DNA of 36,300 nucleotides from an uncultured Collinsella sp. Its GTDB lineage: Bacteria > Actinomycetota > Coriobacteriia > Coriobacteriales > Coriobacteriaceae. How positions within the stretch are numbered: the stretch's first letter is position 1; each line of letters starts with the position of its first letter. The notes beneath the pieces were generated by a model. That model ran no database searches. It saw only the letters and a program-made list of their open reading frames with translations, and was not told the DNA's origin. Positions 1-7,937 of this stretch are shown one piece after another. The stretch spans positions 1-36,300 of the forward strand of contig UROM01000006.1 of assembly GCA_900549455.1 (NCBI GenBank), in the 5' to 3' direction. A program made the translations under genes and the position numbers.

Positions 1-199
1 CCTCCACCTGCAGCGGCGTATTGGAGAGCTTGCGCATGATCTGCGTCTCGGTGGCGATCTTGGTGGGCATGAGGTTGAGGATGAGCACGCGCAGCGGACG
101 GATGTCCTGGTGCAGCGCGCGGTACTCGGTCATGACAAAGATGTTCTCGCTCTCGAGCTGCGCGGCGGCAGGGAGGGCGTCGGGGATGCGAATGGGCAT
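1..199 (-). CDS. metA: Homoserine O-acyltransferase MetA, 5' part only
   Basis: Acylates the hydroxyl of L-homoserine (succinyl- or acetyl-CoA donor) in the first committed step of methionine synthesis in the cytoplasm. Only the first 66 codons are in the window; the rest lies beyond base 1. The translation starts MPIRIPDALPAAAQLESEN and continues with IFVMTEYRALHQDIRPLRV and LILNLMPTKIATETQIMRK, which closely follows the conserved MetA N-terminus, including the LILNLMP block and LSNTPLQVE. The start is ATG at 199, preceded by AAGGAG at a good distance. The active-site Cys, Glu and His lie outside the window, so the acyl donor cannot be judged. It is transcribed divergently from the dehydrogenase gene at 411. 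I saw no convincing S-adenosylmethionine riboswitch in the shared 211-base upstream region. Confidence 0.9.
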   Translation of the reverse strand, partial: MPIRIPDALPAAAQLESENIFVMTEYRALHQDIRPLRVLILNLMPTKIATETQIMRKLSNTPLQVE

Positions 200-410
200 G
201 GATGCTCCTTACGAGTCAGTTGCAGCTATGGTACAACGAGCGGCCCCATCCGCGCGAGCACATCGTCCAGCGATGCCGTCAGCGGCCCAAATCACTCCAA
301 AAGTAGAGATTAAAGCATGTCCCAAAAATCTAGAGCACTTTAGCCTAGCAAAGTGGCAGCAGGACGCTACAATGGTTCGACGCGAAAAACTCGGCCGAAA
401 GGATACATAT

Positions 411-1388
411 ATGTACCAGACGCGTAAGATCGGTGTGGTCGGCCAGGGCCACGTAGGAGCACATGTCGCCAACAGCCTGCTCATGCAGGGCATTGCCGAC
501 GAGCTGTACCTGTGCGATATCAACGAGGCCAAGGTGACGTCCGAGGTCCAGGACCTGCGCGACTCCCTTTCGTTTGTCCCGTATAACACCAAAATCGTCA
601 ACTGCTACGACCACTACGAGGAGCTGGCTTGCTGCGACGTCATCGTCAACGCCGCCGGCAAGGTCGCGCTGGCCGCCGGCAACCGCGACGGCGAGCTGTT
701 CTTTACCACCGACGCCGCCCGCACCTTTGCCAAGCGCATCGTCGACGCCGGCTTCGACGGCATCTTCGTGAGCATCTCCAACCCCTGCGACGTCGTATGC
801 ACCGAGCTGTGGCACCTGACCGGCTACGATCCCAAGAAGATCATCGGCTCGGGCTGCGGCCTGGACTCCGCCCGCCTGCGCACCGAGATCTCCAAGAAGG
901 TCGGCGTGAGCCCCAAGTCCATCGACGCCTACATGATCGGCGAGCACGGCTTTAGCCAGCTGGCTGCCTTTAAGGCCGCGACCATCGCCGGCAAGAGCCT
1001 CAACGAACTTCAGGCCGAGAACCCCGACAAGTATGCCTTCGACCACATGGAGATTGAGGAGCTCGCGCGCAAGGGCGGCTACGTAACCTACCAGGGCAAG
1101 CAGTGCACCGAGTACGCCGTCGCCAACTCCGCCGCGCGCGTCTGCGCCGCCGTGCTGCACAACGAGCACGCCGTGCTTTCCGCCTCTACGCTTATGACCG
1201 GCCAGTATGGCGAGGAGGGCATCTTTACCTCCCTGCCGTGCGTGATCGGTGCCGAGGGCGTCGAGGAGGTCTACACACTGGACCTGTCCGAGCACGAGCT
1301 CGAGGGCTTCCACAAGAGCTGCCAGCACATCCGCGACAACATCGCCCAGCTCGACTGGTGGGACGCCGAAGGCGTTGTCGGCAAGTAG
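411..1388 (+). CDS. L-lactate / L-2-hydroxyisocaproate dehydrogenase family
   Basis: NAD-dependent reduction of a 2-oxoacid to the L-2-hydroxyacid, cytoplasmic, 325 aa, the usual length for the lactate/malate dehydrogenase fold. Visible motifs are the Rossmann loop GQGHVG (residues 11-16), the NAD-ribose Asp36, the catalytic-loop Arg92, SNPCDVV (123-129), LDSAR (151-155) and the catalytic GEHG with His179. The late segment ARKGGYVTYQGKQ resembles L-2-hydroxyisocaproate dehydrogenase of lactic acid bacteria. At the substrate-specificity position of the loop (Gln in lactate, Arg in malate dehydrogenases) my alignment puts a small residue (Ala), so a bulky aliphatic 2-oxoacid is as likely as pyruvate. 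The open frame extends back to base 21, but ATG 411 follows AAAGGA and begins the family's normal N-terminus. It is monocistronic, with a strong terminator at 1431-1471. Confidence 0.88.
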   Translation: MYQTRKIGVVGQGHVGAHVANSLLMQGIADELYLCDINEAKVTSEVQDLRDSLSFVPYNTKIVNCYDHYEELACCDVIVNAAGKVALAAGNRDGELFFTTDAARTFAKRIVDAGFDGIFVSISNPCDVVCTELWHLTGYDPKKIIGSGCGLDSARLRTEISKKVGVSPKSIDAYMIGEHGFSQLAAFKAATIAGKSLNELQAENPDKYAFDHMEIEELARKGGYVTYQGKQCTEYAVANSAARVCAAVLHNEHAVLSASTLMTGQYGEEGIFTSLPCVIGAEGVEEVYTLDLSEHELEGFHKSCQHIRDNIAQLDWWDAEGVVGK

Positions 1389-1430
1389 ACCGTCAATCGC
1401 CGCAATCTCGCGAATCTAAACGCGATACCA

Positions 1431-1471
1431 AGCGGGCCGCGCCGGAAATCCCCGGCGCGGCCCGCTTTTTT
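1431..1471 (+). terminator. Rho-independent terminator of the dehydrogenase gene
   Basis: Perfect 15-bp GC-rich stem (1431-1445 with 1452-1466, loop of six bases) followed by six T. It lies between convergent genes. The minus-strand read lacks a T tract, so it serves the plus-strand gene best but may also stop transcription from the SIS gene. Confidence 0.92.
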
Positions 1472-1520
1472 GACTCACGCAGTGCCCTTGCGAATCGAAG
1501 GTGAATACTTTTCCCGGTGC

Positions 1521-2489
1521 CTAGTACTGCTCGATGCCCATGTAGCGACGGACCTCGGGGCTGTGGTCGAACACCTTGCCGCGGGCGGCGCGCAGCTCGC
1601 AGCTCATCGCATAGAAGAAGATCGGCTCCAGGAACGAACGCACGCTGGCGGGCACCTCGCCCACGCCGTACTCGAGCGCATCGAGCACCATAACCGTATC
1701 GGTGTGCGTGTTGAGGAACGCAAGTGCACGCTCCTCCATGGGACGGCACTCGCCCGATCCGAGCTGTACAAAGTAGAACACGCCGGGCTCGGTGGCTTCG
1801 AACGGGCCGTGGAAGTACTCGCCGGAGTGGATATAGCAGCAGTGCTGCCACTGCATCTCCATGAGCGAGCAGATGGCCATAGCGTAGGTCTGGCTAAAGT
1901 TGGGGCCGGATCCCAGGATATAGAAGAACTTGTGCTGCTGGCAGAGCTCGGCAAAGCGATCGCCCAGCTCGGCGTTGACCTTCTCGCGGGCAGCGGGCAG
2001 CAGGGCATCCATCTGCTTAAGGCCGGCGTACATGTCGGCGAGTGCCTCGTAACCCTCCTGCTGGTCGAGCAGTTCGGCAGCGATCAGAGCGCCGATGCCC
2101 TGCGGCACCTCGGCCTGCGGCACGTCCTCGCCCCACGGATAGACCCAGGTAGTCCACTTGCCGTTATCGATCTTGGAGCCTTCGCAGTCGGTCATGGCCA
2201 CGACCTCGGCGCCGGCTGCCAGCGCCATCTCGCAGCCGTCGACGACCTCCTGCGTGTTGCCGCTGTGGCTGCAGGCGATGACGAGCGACTTCTCGCCAAG
2301 GCTCTTGGGGGCCATCAGGCAAAACTCGCGTGCCGTGTAGACCGTCGAGGTAAACGTGGTTGCCTCGCGCTTGAGCAGCTCGTTGGCCGGCATCAGGTCG
2401 ATCATCGAACCGCCGCAGGCGATCCAAAAGACATTCTCAATCTTGCCCTTGCGCTCGATAATTTCCTGAATCAGATCGTGTGCGTTCAT
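1521..2489 (-). CDS. SIS-domain sugar-phosphate deglycase/isomerase, FrlB-like (SIS1)
   Basis: 322 aa with two SIS (sugar isomerase) lobes. The first lobe has WIACGGSMIDLMPA and ACSHSGNTQEV; the second has ILGSGPNFSQ and SGEYFHGPFE. The protein ends RRYMGIEQY, matching the RRYYGGLVEY end of E. coli fructoselysine-6-phosphate deglycase FrlB. By family knowledge FrlB and GfrE/GfrF cleave a 6-phosphorylated Amadori product to glucose 6-phosphate and the amine. Residues equivalent to the GlmS isomerase catalytic pair are present, Glu211 and His227, 16 residues apart. The start ATG at 2489 has AAGGAGGA upstream. Directly upstream on the same strand is a GntR/UTRA regulator (2634-3389), with a 144-base gap holding a promoter and tandem repeats. 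Two paralogs lie at 8655 and 14063. The exact substrate is unknown; AgaS-like activity is an alternative. Confidence 0.82.
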   Translation of the reverse strand: MNAHDLIQEIIERKGKIENVFWIACGGSMIDLMPANELLKREATTFTSTVYTAREFCLMAPKSLGEKSLVIACSHSGNTQEVVDGCEMALAAGAEVVAMTDCEGSKIDNGKWTTWVYPWGEDVPQAEVPQGIGALIAAELLDQQEGYEALADMYAGLKQMDALLPAAREKVNAELGDRFAELCQQHKFFYILGSGPNFSQTYAMAICSLMEMQWQHCCYIHSGEYFHGPFEATEPGVFYFVQLGSGECRPMEERALAFLNTHTDTVMVLDALEYGVGEVPASVRSFLEPIFFYAMSCELRAARGKVFDHSPEVRRYMGIEQY

Positions 2490-2545
2490 GGTGATGCTCC
2501 TCCTTGTGTGGCGGTTTTGAACGACGTCTGCTCGTACCTGCGGTC

Positions 2546-2624
2546 GTTCTATGTTGTCCTATTTATAGCACGCATGACGACGCACGTGAAGCCATCTCAC
2601 CAAATTTGTTCTATATCGTTCTAT
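2546..2624 (-). promoter_or_regulatory. Promoter and tandem-repeat candidate operator of SIS1
   Basis: On the minus strand ATAGAAC occurs twice with a 10-base period (2608-2614 and 2618-2624), and ATAGGAC/ATAGAAC again with the same period (2556-2562 and 2546-2552). The second pair overlaps the perfect palindrome CTATTTATAG (2559-2568). A possible TATAAA -10 box lies in that palindrome, with TTCACG 17 bases upstream as a weak -35. The repeats therefore flank and overlap the likely SIS1 promoter. The neighbouring GntR/UTRA regulator is the obvious candidate binder; this is inference. Confidence 0.55.
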
Positions 2625-2633
2625 CTGTGGACG

Positions 2634-3389
2634 TTAGATGTCGAACACGTAGCGCGAACCCACGATCTTTTGGCGTCCGAGCAGCAAGGGCCGCTCGTCC
2701 TCATCGGTAAAGTACGCCTCCATATAGAAGAGCGGCTCGCCGACCGGCACCTCCAGCAGCGAGGCCGCCTGAGCATCGGCAAGCGCAATCTCCACAGTAC
2801 AGGGGTCGGACTTGAGCGGCGCGCGGCCCGAATGCTCGGCAACGAGCGCAAAGATGGAATTGTCCGTGAGATCCTTGTCGGCAAGCGTCTGCAGATAGGG
2901 ATGGTCGGCCAGCACAAAGGCGTTGTTCTCGAGCATGACGGGCACGCCGTCTGCCGTGCGCACGCGCTCGACCACGATGAGCTCGCAACCGGGTTCCACC
3001 CCAAAAAACGCCGCGTCCTCGCGCGTCGCCGCAACCACCGTGCGCGACACCAGGCGTGCTCCGGCCACCATGTCGTTGGCAGCGCAACCCTCGGAAAAGC
3101 TCTGAACGTCACCCTTCTGGACAATTTTGCGCTTGAGCTTGGGCGCGCACACAAACGTGCCCCTCCCCTGCTGACGGCTGAGATACCCCGCGCGCGACAG
3201 TTCCTCGATAGCACGGCGCACGGTGATGCGTCCCACGCCGTAGTACTTCGCGAGCTCCATCTCGGAAGGAATGCGCGAGCCGGATGCGTACACGCCACGC
3301 GCGATCTCGCCCTTTAGGTCATCCATAACCTGCTGGTACAGCGGCACGGCGGACACCTCAGTGCGCTCGGTTTTATCGTCGGATGCCAT
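2634..3389 (-). CDS. GntR-family (HutC/UTRA) transcriptional regulator 1
   Basis: 251 aa. The winged-helix DNA-binding domain (about residues 16-80) contains PSEMELAKYYGVGRITVRRA and the wing QQGRGTFV. The C-terminal UTRA effector domain (about 95-245) shows VERVRTADGVP and ends LLLGRQKIVGSRYVFDI. HutC/UTRA proteins normally repress sugar or amino-acid genes and release DNA on binding a small phosphorylated ligand. The gene is followed by SIS1, probably its main target. Its ATG lies only two bases after the recQ stop codon, with GGAG inside the end of recQ, so the two are probably co-transcribed and translationally coupled. It resembles regulator 2 at 5637, including the YVGSRYV-type end. Confidence 0.9.
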   Translation of the reverse strand: MASDDKTERTEVSAVPLYQQVMDDLKGEIARGVYASGSRIPSEMELAKYYGVGRITVRRAIEELSRAGYLSRQQGRGTFVCAPKLKRKIVQKGDVQSFSEGCAANDMVAGARLVSRTVVAATREDAAFFGVEPGCELIVVERVRTADGVPVMLENNAFVLADHPYLQTLADKDLTDNSIFALVAEHSGRAPLKSDPCTVEIALADAQAASLLEVPVGEPLFYMEAYFTDEDERPLLLGRQKIVGSRYVFDI

Positions 3390-3391
3390 CG

Positions 3392-5374
3392 TTATGCTCC
3401 ATTCCGTGCATGTTCGGACTCAAACTCTTCAATCGCCGCCATAAACTGCTCGCCAAAGGCGTCGGCCTTTTTCTCGCCGATGCCGTTGACCTGGATAAGC
3501 TCGTCGCGCGTCTGCGGGCGCAGGCGGCACAGACCGCGCAGAGCCTTGTCGGAGAAGACCATGTACGGTGCCATCTCCAGCTCGGTCGAAATCTCCTTGC
3601 GCAGGGCACGCAGGCGCTCGAACAGCTCGGCATCGTCACCCACGCGCGGGCGCTGATCCAGCTCGGCCTCCTCGCGCAGCAGATCCACCGCACGGCGGGC
3701 GCGGGCCGAGGCCTTGCGCTTGGACGCGCGACGCTTAACGGTAAAGGCGAACGCCTCGTCCTCGACCTCGCCGGCGTGCGGGCCCAGCCCCACGACCGGG
3801 TACTGCCCCTGCGAGGTAGCCAGATAACCGCGGCCGCACAGCTGGCCGATGATGTCCTTGATGCGCCCGACCGATTCGCTCGACAGCTCACCGTAGCCGT
3901 GGTCCTCGTCCAGATGCATCTGGCGAATGCGCTCGGTGTTGCCGCCGTGAAGCACGTCGGCGATGAGCGACTTGCCAAAGCGCATGGGTCGCGCGGCCAC
4001 GTAGCGCACAGCGGCGCGGGCCATATCGGTGACGTCCTCGACCTCGAACTGCGTGAGGCAATTGCTGCAGTTGCCGCAGCCCTCGGCGTCGTCCGTGGCG
4101 GTGGTGCCCGCGCCAGCCGCAGCCGCATGCTCGGCCGCGGCCTCGTCGCCAAAGTAGCGCAGCATGTATTCGCGCAGGCAACCGGTGGTATTGCAGTAGC
4201 CCTCCATCTGGCTGAGCAGGCGATATCGATTCTGGAGCGCCCACGCGCGCTGCTCGTCGTCGAGCGCCTCGTCGGCAGCATCGCCGCGGTCGATCAGAAA
4301 GCGGCGCATGCGAAAATCGTTACCGTTCCACAGCAAGTGGCAGCTGGCCGGGTCGCCGTCGCGGCCAGCGCGGCCAGCCTCCTGGTAGTAGGCCTCGATA
4401 CTCTCGGGCACGTTGTTGTGAATCACGTAGCGCACGTTGGGTTTGTCGATGCCCATGCCAAAGGCGTTGGTGGCAACCATCACCTGGATATCGTCGTCGA
4501 TAAAGGCGCGCTGGCTTTGGCGGCGGGCGTCGTTGCCCATGCCGGCATGGTAACGGCCAACGCGAATGCCACTGGGGCCCAGCGCCTCGGCAAGCTCACC
4601 TGCCAGCGCATCGACGGTCTTGCGGGTCGAGCAATACACGATGCCGCTCTCGCCCGAATGCGCGATCACATAGTCGCGCACCCACGCGGCCTTGGCTTTG
4701 TCGCCCATCTCCTCGCAGCCAAAGTAGAGGTTCTTGCGATCGAAGCCCGTCACCACCGTCGCGGGGTTTTGCAGGCCGAGCATCTGCTGGATGTCCGCAC
4801 GCACGCGCTCGGTTGCCGTAGCGGTAAAGGCCGCCACAATGGGACGCTGCGGAAGCGATTCGATGAACTCGCGAATCTGCAGGTAGGCGGGGCGAAAATC
4901 CTGGCCCCATTGGCTCACGCAGTGCGCCTCGTCAATGGCCACGAGCGGCACGCCGATGCCGCCGTCGGCCGCGGCCTCCTGTGCAAAGGCTAAAAAGCGT
5001 GGCTCGAGCAGGCGCTCGGGCGCCACGTACATAAGCTGGTAGCGGCCCTCGCACGCCCGCTTGAGCACGGTGTTTTGCTGAGCCGGGGTAAGGCTGGAGT
5101 TGAGATAGCTGGGTCGCGCACCCGCCGCAAGCAGCGCACGGGTCTGGTCCTCCATAAGCGACAGCAGCGGACTCACCACAAAGGTGATGCCGGACAGCAT
5201 GAGCGCGGGCACCTGGTAGCAAATGGACTTGCCGGCGCCCGTGGGCATAACGCCCAGCGCATCGCGACCGGCAAGAATCGCATCGACCATGCGGTCCTGT
5301 CCTGGGCGAAACGAGGTGTAGCCAAAATAGGCGCCGAGCGTGTCGAGCGCCATCTGCTGCATGCTATCGGTCAT
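3392..5374 (-). CDS. recQ: ATP-dependent DNA helicase RecQ
   Basis: 660 aa 3'-5' DNA helicase for recombinational repair. Visible in order: helicase lobe 1 with Walker A MPTGAGKS (43-50), DEAH box (148-151) and the RecQ loop HCVSQWGQDFRPAY; TATATER (motif III); lobe 2 with ATNAFGMGIDKPNVRYVIH and QEAGRAGRDG; an RQC zinc-binding region with Cys in GYCNTTGCLREYML and EGCGNCSNCL; a winged helix; and a C-terminal HRDC domain (about 575-650) with LIQVNGIGEKKADAFGEQF. An Ala/Gly-rich insert (AAAEHAAAAGAGTTATDDAE) separates the zinc cysteines. The start ATG at 5374 follows AGGAAA; a second in-frame ATG four codons on is possible. It is the first gene of a likely recQ-regulator-SIS1 transcript. Confidence 0.95.
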   Translation of the reverse strand: MTDSMQQMALDTLGAYFGYTSFRPGQDRMVDAILAGRDALGVMPTGAGKSICYQVPALMLSGITFVVSPLLSLMEDQTRALLAAGARPSYLNSSLTPAQQNTVLKRACEGRYQLMYVAPERLLEPRFLAFAQEAAADGGIGVPLVAIDEAHCVSQWGQDFRPAYLQIREFIESLPQRPIVAAFTATATERVRADIQQMLGLQNPATVVTGFDRKNLYFGCEEMGDKAKAAWVRDYVIAHSGESGIVYCSTRKTVDALAGELAEALGPSGIRVGRYHAGMGNDARRQSQRAFIDDDIQVMVATNAFGMGIDKPNVRYVIHNNVPESIEAYYQEAGRAGRDGDPASCHLLWNGNDFRMRRFLIDRGDAADEALDDEQRAWALQNRYRLLSQMEGYCNTTGCLREYMLRYFGDEAAAEHAAAAGAGTTATDDAEGCGNCSNCLTQFEVEDVTDMARAAVRYVAARPMRFGKSLIADVLHGGNTERIRQMHLDEDHGYGELSSESVGRIKDIIGQLCGRGYLATSQGQYPVVGLGPHAGEVEDEAFAFTVKRRASKRKASARARRAVDLLREEAELDQRPRVGDDAELFERLRALRKEISTELEMAPYMVFSDKALRGLCRLRPQTRDELIQVNGIGEKKADAFGEQFMAAIEEFESEHARNGA

Positions 5375-5473
5375 GGTTTCCTAACGTTCAAGTCATCTGC
5401 CGCCGATTATACGCCGCCACGCGGACCGGTGCCGCGCCGCTGTCGGCCACGGGCGATGCAATCCGAAGGGAAC

Positions 5474-5568
5474 GAGCGTGGATTTTTGGACACTTTCCGG
5501 ATGAGCGTGGATAATTTCCCACTTTGAGCACGCCGTTGAGCCAAAAACGGGAGATTATCCACGCTCAT
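5474..5568. repeat. Intergenic inverted and direct repeat cluster
   Basis: GAGCGTGGAT occurs at 5474 and 5503, and its complement ATCCACGCTC at 5558-5567. The inner arms (5501-5520 and 5549-5568) pair over 20 bases with one mismatch, including ATGAGCGTGGATAAT and its exact complement. They are separated by 28 bases. No T tract follows on either strand and no open frame runs through. It lies between the recQ promoter region and the end of regulator 2. It looks like a dispersed palindromic repeat rather than a simple terminator. Confidence 0.75.
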
Positions 5569-5595
5569 TCTGCAAATTGCCGCTCTGGCGGGCTT

Positions 5596-5636
5596 GCAGC
5601 GTCGGCCCGTTACGCGGTTTGGTAAAACCGCGTAAC
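5596..5636 (-). repeat. Post-stop hairpin element, copy A
   Basis: Begins at the base after the TAA of regulator 2. A perfect 12-bp stem, minus strand GTTACGCGGTTT, with loop TACC, is followed by CGACGCTGC. A homologous element sits after the stop of SIS3 (14023-14063): 35 of 41 bases match, and four of the six differences form two compensatory stem pairs. No uridine run follows, so an ordinary intrinsic terminator is unlikely. Confidence 0.75.
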
Positions 5637-6356
5637 TTACATGACCATGACGTAGCGGCTACCCACGTAGTACTGTTTGCCGAGCAAAACCGGCTCATCG
5701 TTGGGACCGGTAAAGCCGGCGCGCAGGTTGAGCAGCGGATCATGCGGGGCAATGCCCAGCTCGGCCGCCTGCTCGGCATTGGCGCGAACGGCCTCGACCG
5801 TACGGTAGCCAGCCGAGACAATCGGCGTTCCGCCAACACGCTCGACCTCGGCAAAAATCGACTTGTCCTCAAGATCGGCCGTCAACAGCTCACGGTAGGC
5901 GTCAAACGGCACAAAGATGTTCTCCTCAAAGATGGGCTCGCCGTCGGCCGTACGCACGCGCTTGATATGCAGTAGCAGCGCATCCTTCTGCAGACCAAAG
6001 AACTCCATCTCGTTTTGGCGCGCCGGAACGATCTGGCGATCGATCACATGCGCACCGGCCTTCATGCCGTTGTTGGCACACAGCGCGGTAAACGTCTGCA
6101 GCGTCGAGGCGTGAAACTGGCGATTGATATGCGGCGTGGAAACAAAGGTGCCGCGGCCCTGTTGCTTAACCAGGTAACCATCGGAGCACAGCTCCTCGAT
6201 GGCGCGGCGCACCGTAATTCGGCTTACCTCGTACTGCTCGGCTAGCTCAAGCTCGGACGGAATACGCTCCTTGGGTGCATAAACACCTTTCTCGATCGCA
6301 TCCTTGATTTCGTCGTAAATCTGCTGGTAAAGCGGTGCATTTTTGGGTGCAGGCAT
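5637..6356 (-). CDS. GntR-family (HutC/UTRA) transcriptional regulator 2
   Basis: 239 aa. The winged helix (about residues 8-72) has IPSELELAEQYEVSRITVRR and QQGRGTFV. The UTRA ligand domain has IKRVRTADGEPIFEENIFVP and ends VLLGKQYYVGSRYVMVM. It is most similar in the window to regulator 1 at 2634. It is transcribed alone. Its upstream region carries ACGT-N5-ACGT at 6394-6406, the same arrangement that sits against the -10 box of the PTS operon at 12471-12483. This suggests autoregulation plus control of the PTS and SIS2 operon (inference). The ATG at 6356 has only a modest ribosome site (AAGAGTG). The gene ends directly at the copy A hairpin. Confidence 0.9.
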   Translation of the reverse strand: MPAPKNAPLYQQIYDEIKDAIEKGVYAPKERIPSELELAEQYEVSRITVRRAIEELCSDGYLVKQQGRGTFVSTPHINRQFHASTLQTFTALCANNGMKAGAHVIDRQIVPARQNEMEFFGLQKDALLLHIKRVRTADGEPIFEENIFVPFDAYRELLTADLEDKSIFAEVERVGGTPIVSAGYRTVEAVRANAEQAAELGIAPHDPLLNLRAGFTGPNDEPVLLGKQYYVGSRYVMVM

Positions 6357-6393
6357 ATCTGATCACTCTTATCGAAATATCGAAATAACTAAT

Positions 6394-6406
6394 ACGTATA
6401 TAACGT
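6394..6406. promoter_or_regulatory. ACGT-N5-ACGT candidate operator upstream of regulator 2
   Basis: Palindrome ACGT-ATATA-ACGT in an AT-rich upstream region, 38-50 bases before the start codon. The ten bases TATAACGTCT (6399-6408) recur exactly at 12467-12476 in the PTS promoter. A direct repeat of ATCGAAAT follows closer to the gene (about 6371-6386) and may be a second site. Confidence 0.5.
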
Positions 6407-6449
6407 CTAGTTTCATATTATCTCATATTGATAAAACGATACACCATCC

Positions 6450-6531
6450 CTACCAAAAAGCGACAGCTTCATTTTGGTAGGTTTTATCTGGGCAAACGAA
6501 AGTCCCTCGAAAGCAACGGGGCTTTCGAGGG
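6450..6531 (-). terminator. Two hairpins behind the YitT gene
   Basis: On the minus strand an 11-bp perfect stem (6521-6531 with 6504-6514, arm CCCTCGAAAGC) is followed by ACTTTCGTTT, a T-rich but imperfect tail. Further on, a 9-bp stem CTACCAAAA/TTTTGGTAG (6450-6458, 6472-6480) follows. The first is the likely terminator of the YitT gene. Confidence 0.6.
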
Positions 6532-6575
6532 GCTCATGCGGAAGGGTTGCGCCGGGCCGGCAAAATGCCAATACC

Positions 6576-7583
6576 CTACTTGCCGTCGTCCTGCTGCAGG
6601 CTGTCCTGCTCGCTGAGGCGCGACTGCCTGCTGGCCATGCGCGCGGGCTTGTCGGGATCGGGTACGGCCGTGGGCATGGGCTCGTCGACATGACCGCCCC
6701 ACCAGCCGCCCACAAAGTTGAGCGTGTGGAACACGTTGATCACGGCACCGGGATCAATGTCGCACACCAGCTTGATAATGTCCTGGCTCTCGTAGGTCGA
6801 GACAACGGCGTGCAGCAGGTACATCTTTTCGCGGCTGTATCCGCCGATGACCTCGGCACAGCTAATGCCGTGCTGAAAATGGTCAACATAGGCGGTCATG
6901 ACCTCGTCTGCCTTGCGCGTCGTGATCTGCAGCGTCACGCGGTCGTAGCGACGATAGAAACTGTCGATGGTCTTGGTCGAAATAAACTGGAACACGATGG
7001 AGTACGCCGCATTGTCCCAGCCAAACATAAAGCCAAAGATCGCCAGGATAAAGCAGTTGAAACCAAAAATGACACCCCAGATAGTCTTGCCCGTGTGGTT
7101 GGAGACCCACAGCGCGATAAAGTCGGTGCCGCCGGTGGATGCGCCGGACTTTAGCGCGATGGCAGCGCCCAGACCCGAGACCACGCCGCCAAAAATGATG
7201 AGCATAATCTTGTCGCCCAAAAACGGGGCAAAGTGAAAGATGTTGAGGAACAGCGATGAGAGCACGACCTGCATCATCGAGAAGATGACGAAGCGCTTGC
7301 TAATGCCGCTCCAGCATAGGAGTGCCACGGGGATGTTGAGCGCGAGCATACCGAGCGAGATGTCGATGTGGACGCCGCCGAGCGAGGTAACGCGATCGAG
7401 TAGGACCGCGACGCCGGTGAGACCGCTCGGAAGCAGGTCGGCGGGTTGAATGAACGCCTGGATCAGAAATGTCTGGAGAACGGCAGAAATGGTGACCGCC
7501 ACGGCAGTAATGGCACGGCGGACGATGGTGAGGCGGCCGAGCACGAGCACTCGGTCCGTGAGCTGATCGATGGCGTTCGCCAC
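6576..7583 (-). CDS. YitT-family membrane protein (DUF161 + DUF2179)
   Basis: 335 aa. The N-terminal half is a multi-pass membrane domain (about residues 20-205, five to six hydrophobic segments) with the family signature PSGLTGVAVLLDR and LKSGASTGGTDFIALWVS. The C-terminal half is a soluble DUF2179 domain (about 220-300) with RVTLQITTRKADEV and HAVVSTYESQDI. YitT proteins are widespread in Gram-positives; their transport substrate is not firmly known. The start is GTG at 7583 with GGGAG seven bases upstream. The charged tail after about residue 305 (PDPDKPARMASRQSRLSEQD) is unremarkable. It is monocistronic as far as can be seen. Confidence 0.88.
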   Translation of the reverse strand: MANAIDQLTDRVLVLGRLTIVRRAITAVAVTISAVLQTFLIQAFIQPADLLPSGLTGVAVLLDRVTSLGGVHIDISLGMLALNIPVALLCWSGISKRFVIFSMMQVVLSSLFLNIFHFAPFLGDKIMLIIFGGVVSGLGAAIALKSGASTGGTDFIALWVSNHTGKTIWGVIFGFNCFILAIFGFMFGWDNAAYSIVFQFISTKTIDSFYRRYDRVTLQITTRKADEVMTAYVDHFQHGISCAEVIGGYSREKMYLLHAVVSTYESQDIIKLVCDIDPGAVINVFHTLNFVGGWWGGHVDEPMPTAVPDPDKPARMASRQSRLSEQDSLQQDDGK

Positions 7584-7721
7584 GTAGGCTCCCTTCGAAG
7601 GCAGATGTAGTTGTGGGGCATGCCCGCGATTGTAGCATGAGCGTGCGGGGGCGCTTCAATTCACCCTCTCTCGACAACCAAAACGGGACCAGCAACCCCC
7701 ACGACCAAAGGGCTAAATTCC

Positions 7722-7840
7722 AAGTGAGTAGACTTTTTACGATCTGCCGAGCACACCCAAAACAGCCACCTCTGTGACCTGCGGTTTTACAAAGGAAGAT
7801 ATGCATTGTGCTCGGCCTGCGCCAAAAAGTCTACTCACTT
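7722..7840. repeat. 119-bp nested inverted repeat in the 7584-7937 gap
   Basis: The 354-base region 7584-7937 has no gene. Its main content is a perfect 17-bp outer inverted repeat (AAGTGAGTAGACTTTTT at about 7722-7738, complement at 7824-7840) enclosing a 9-bp inner pair GCCGAGCAC/GTGCTCGGC. The core of about 50 bases includes CCACCTCTGTGACCTGCGG. The whole could fold into one long structured RNA or a cruciform. It resembles a non-coding mobile palindrome (MITE-like or REP-like); that is inference. The ribosome site of the YitT gene lies at the left edge of the gap. Confidence 0.7.
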
Positions 7841-7937
7841 AGCCCGAATCGAAGCCAAACGGATCAAAATCGAAACCAAATTGAGCCAGTCCACCGCAAA
7901 AAACGTTTGAACCCGTGCTTCTCGCGGCGGATTGACA

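Noticed and set aside
21..410. N-terminal extension of the dehydrogenase
   Set aside because: Overlaps metA antisense, has no family similarity, and ATG 411 has a good ribosome site directly before the Rossmann fold.
200..410. Possible S-adenosylmethionine riboswitch before metA
   Set aside because: I found neither the conserved junction motifs nor a terminator pair; the metA leader visible here is short.
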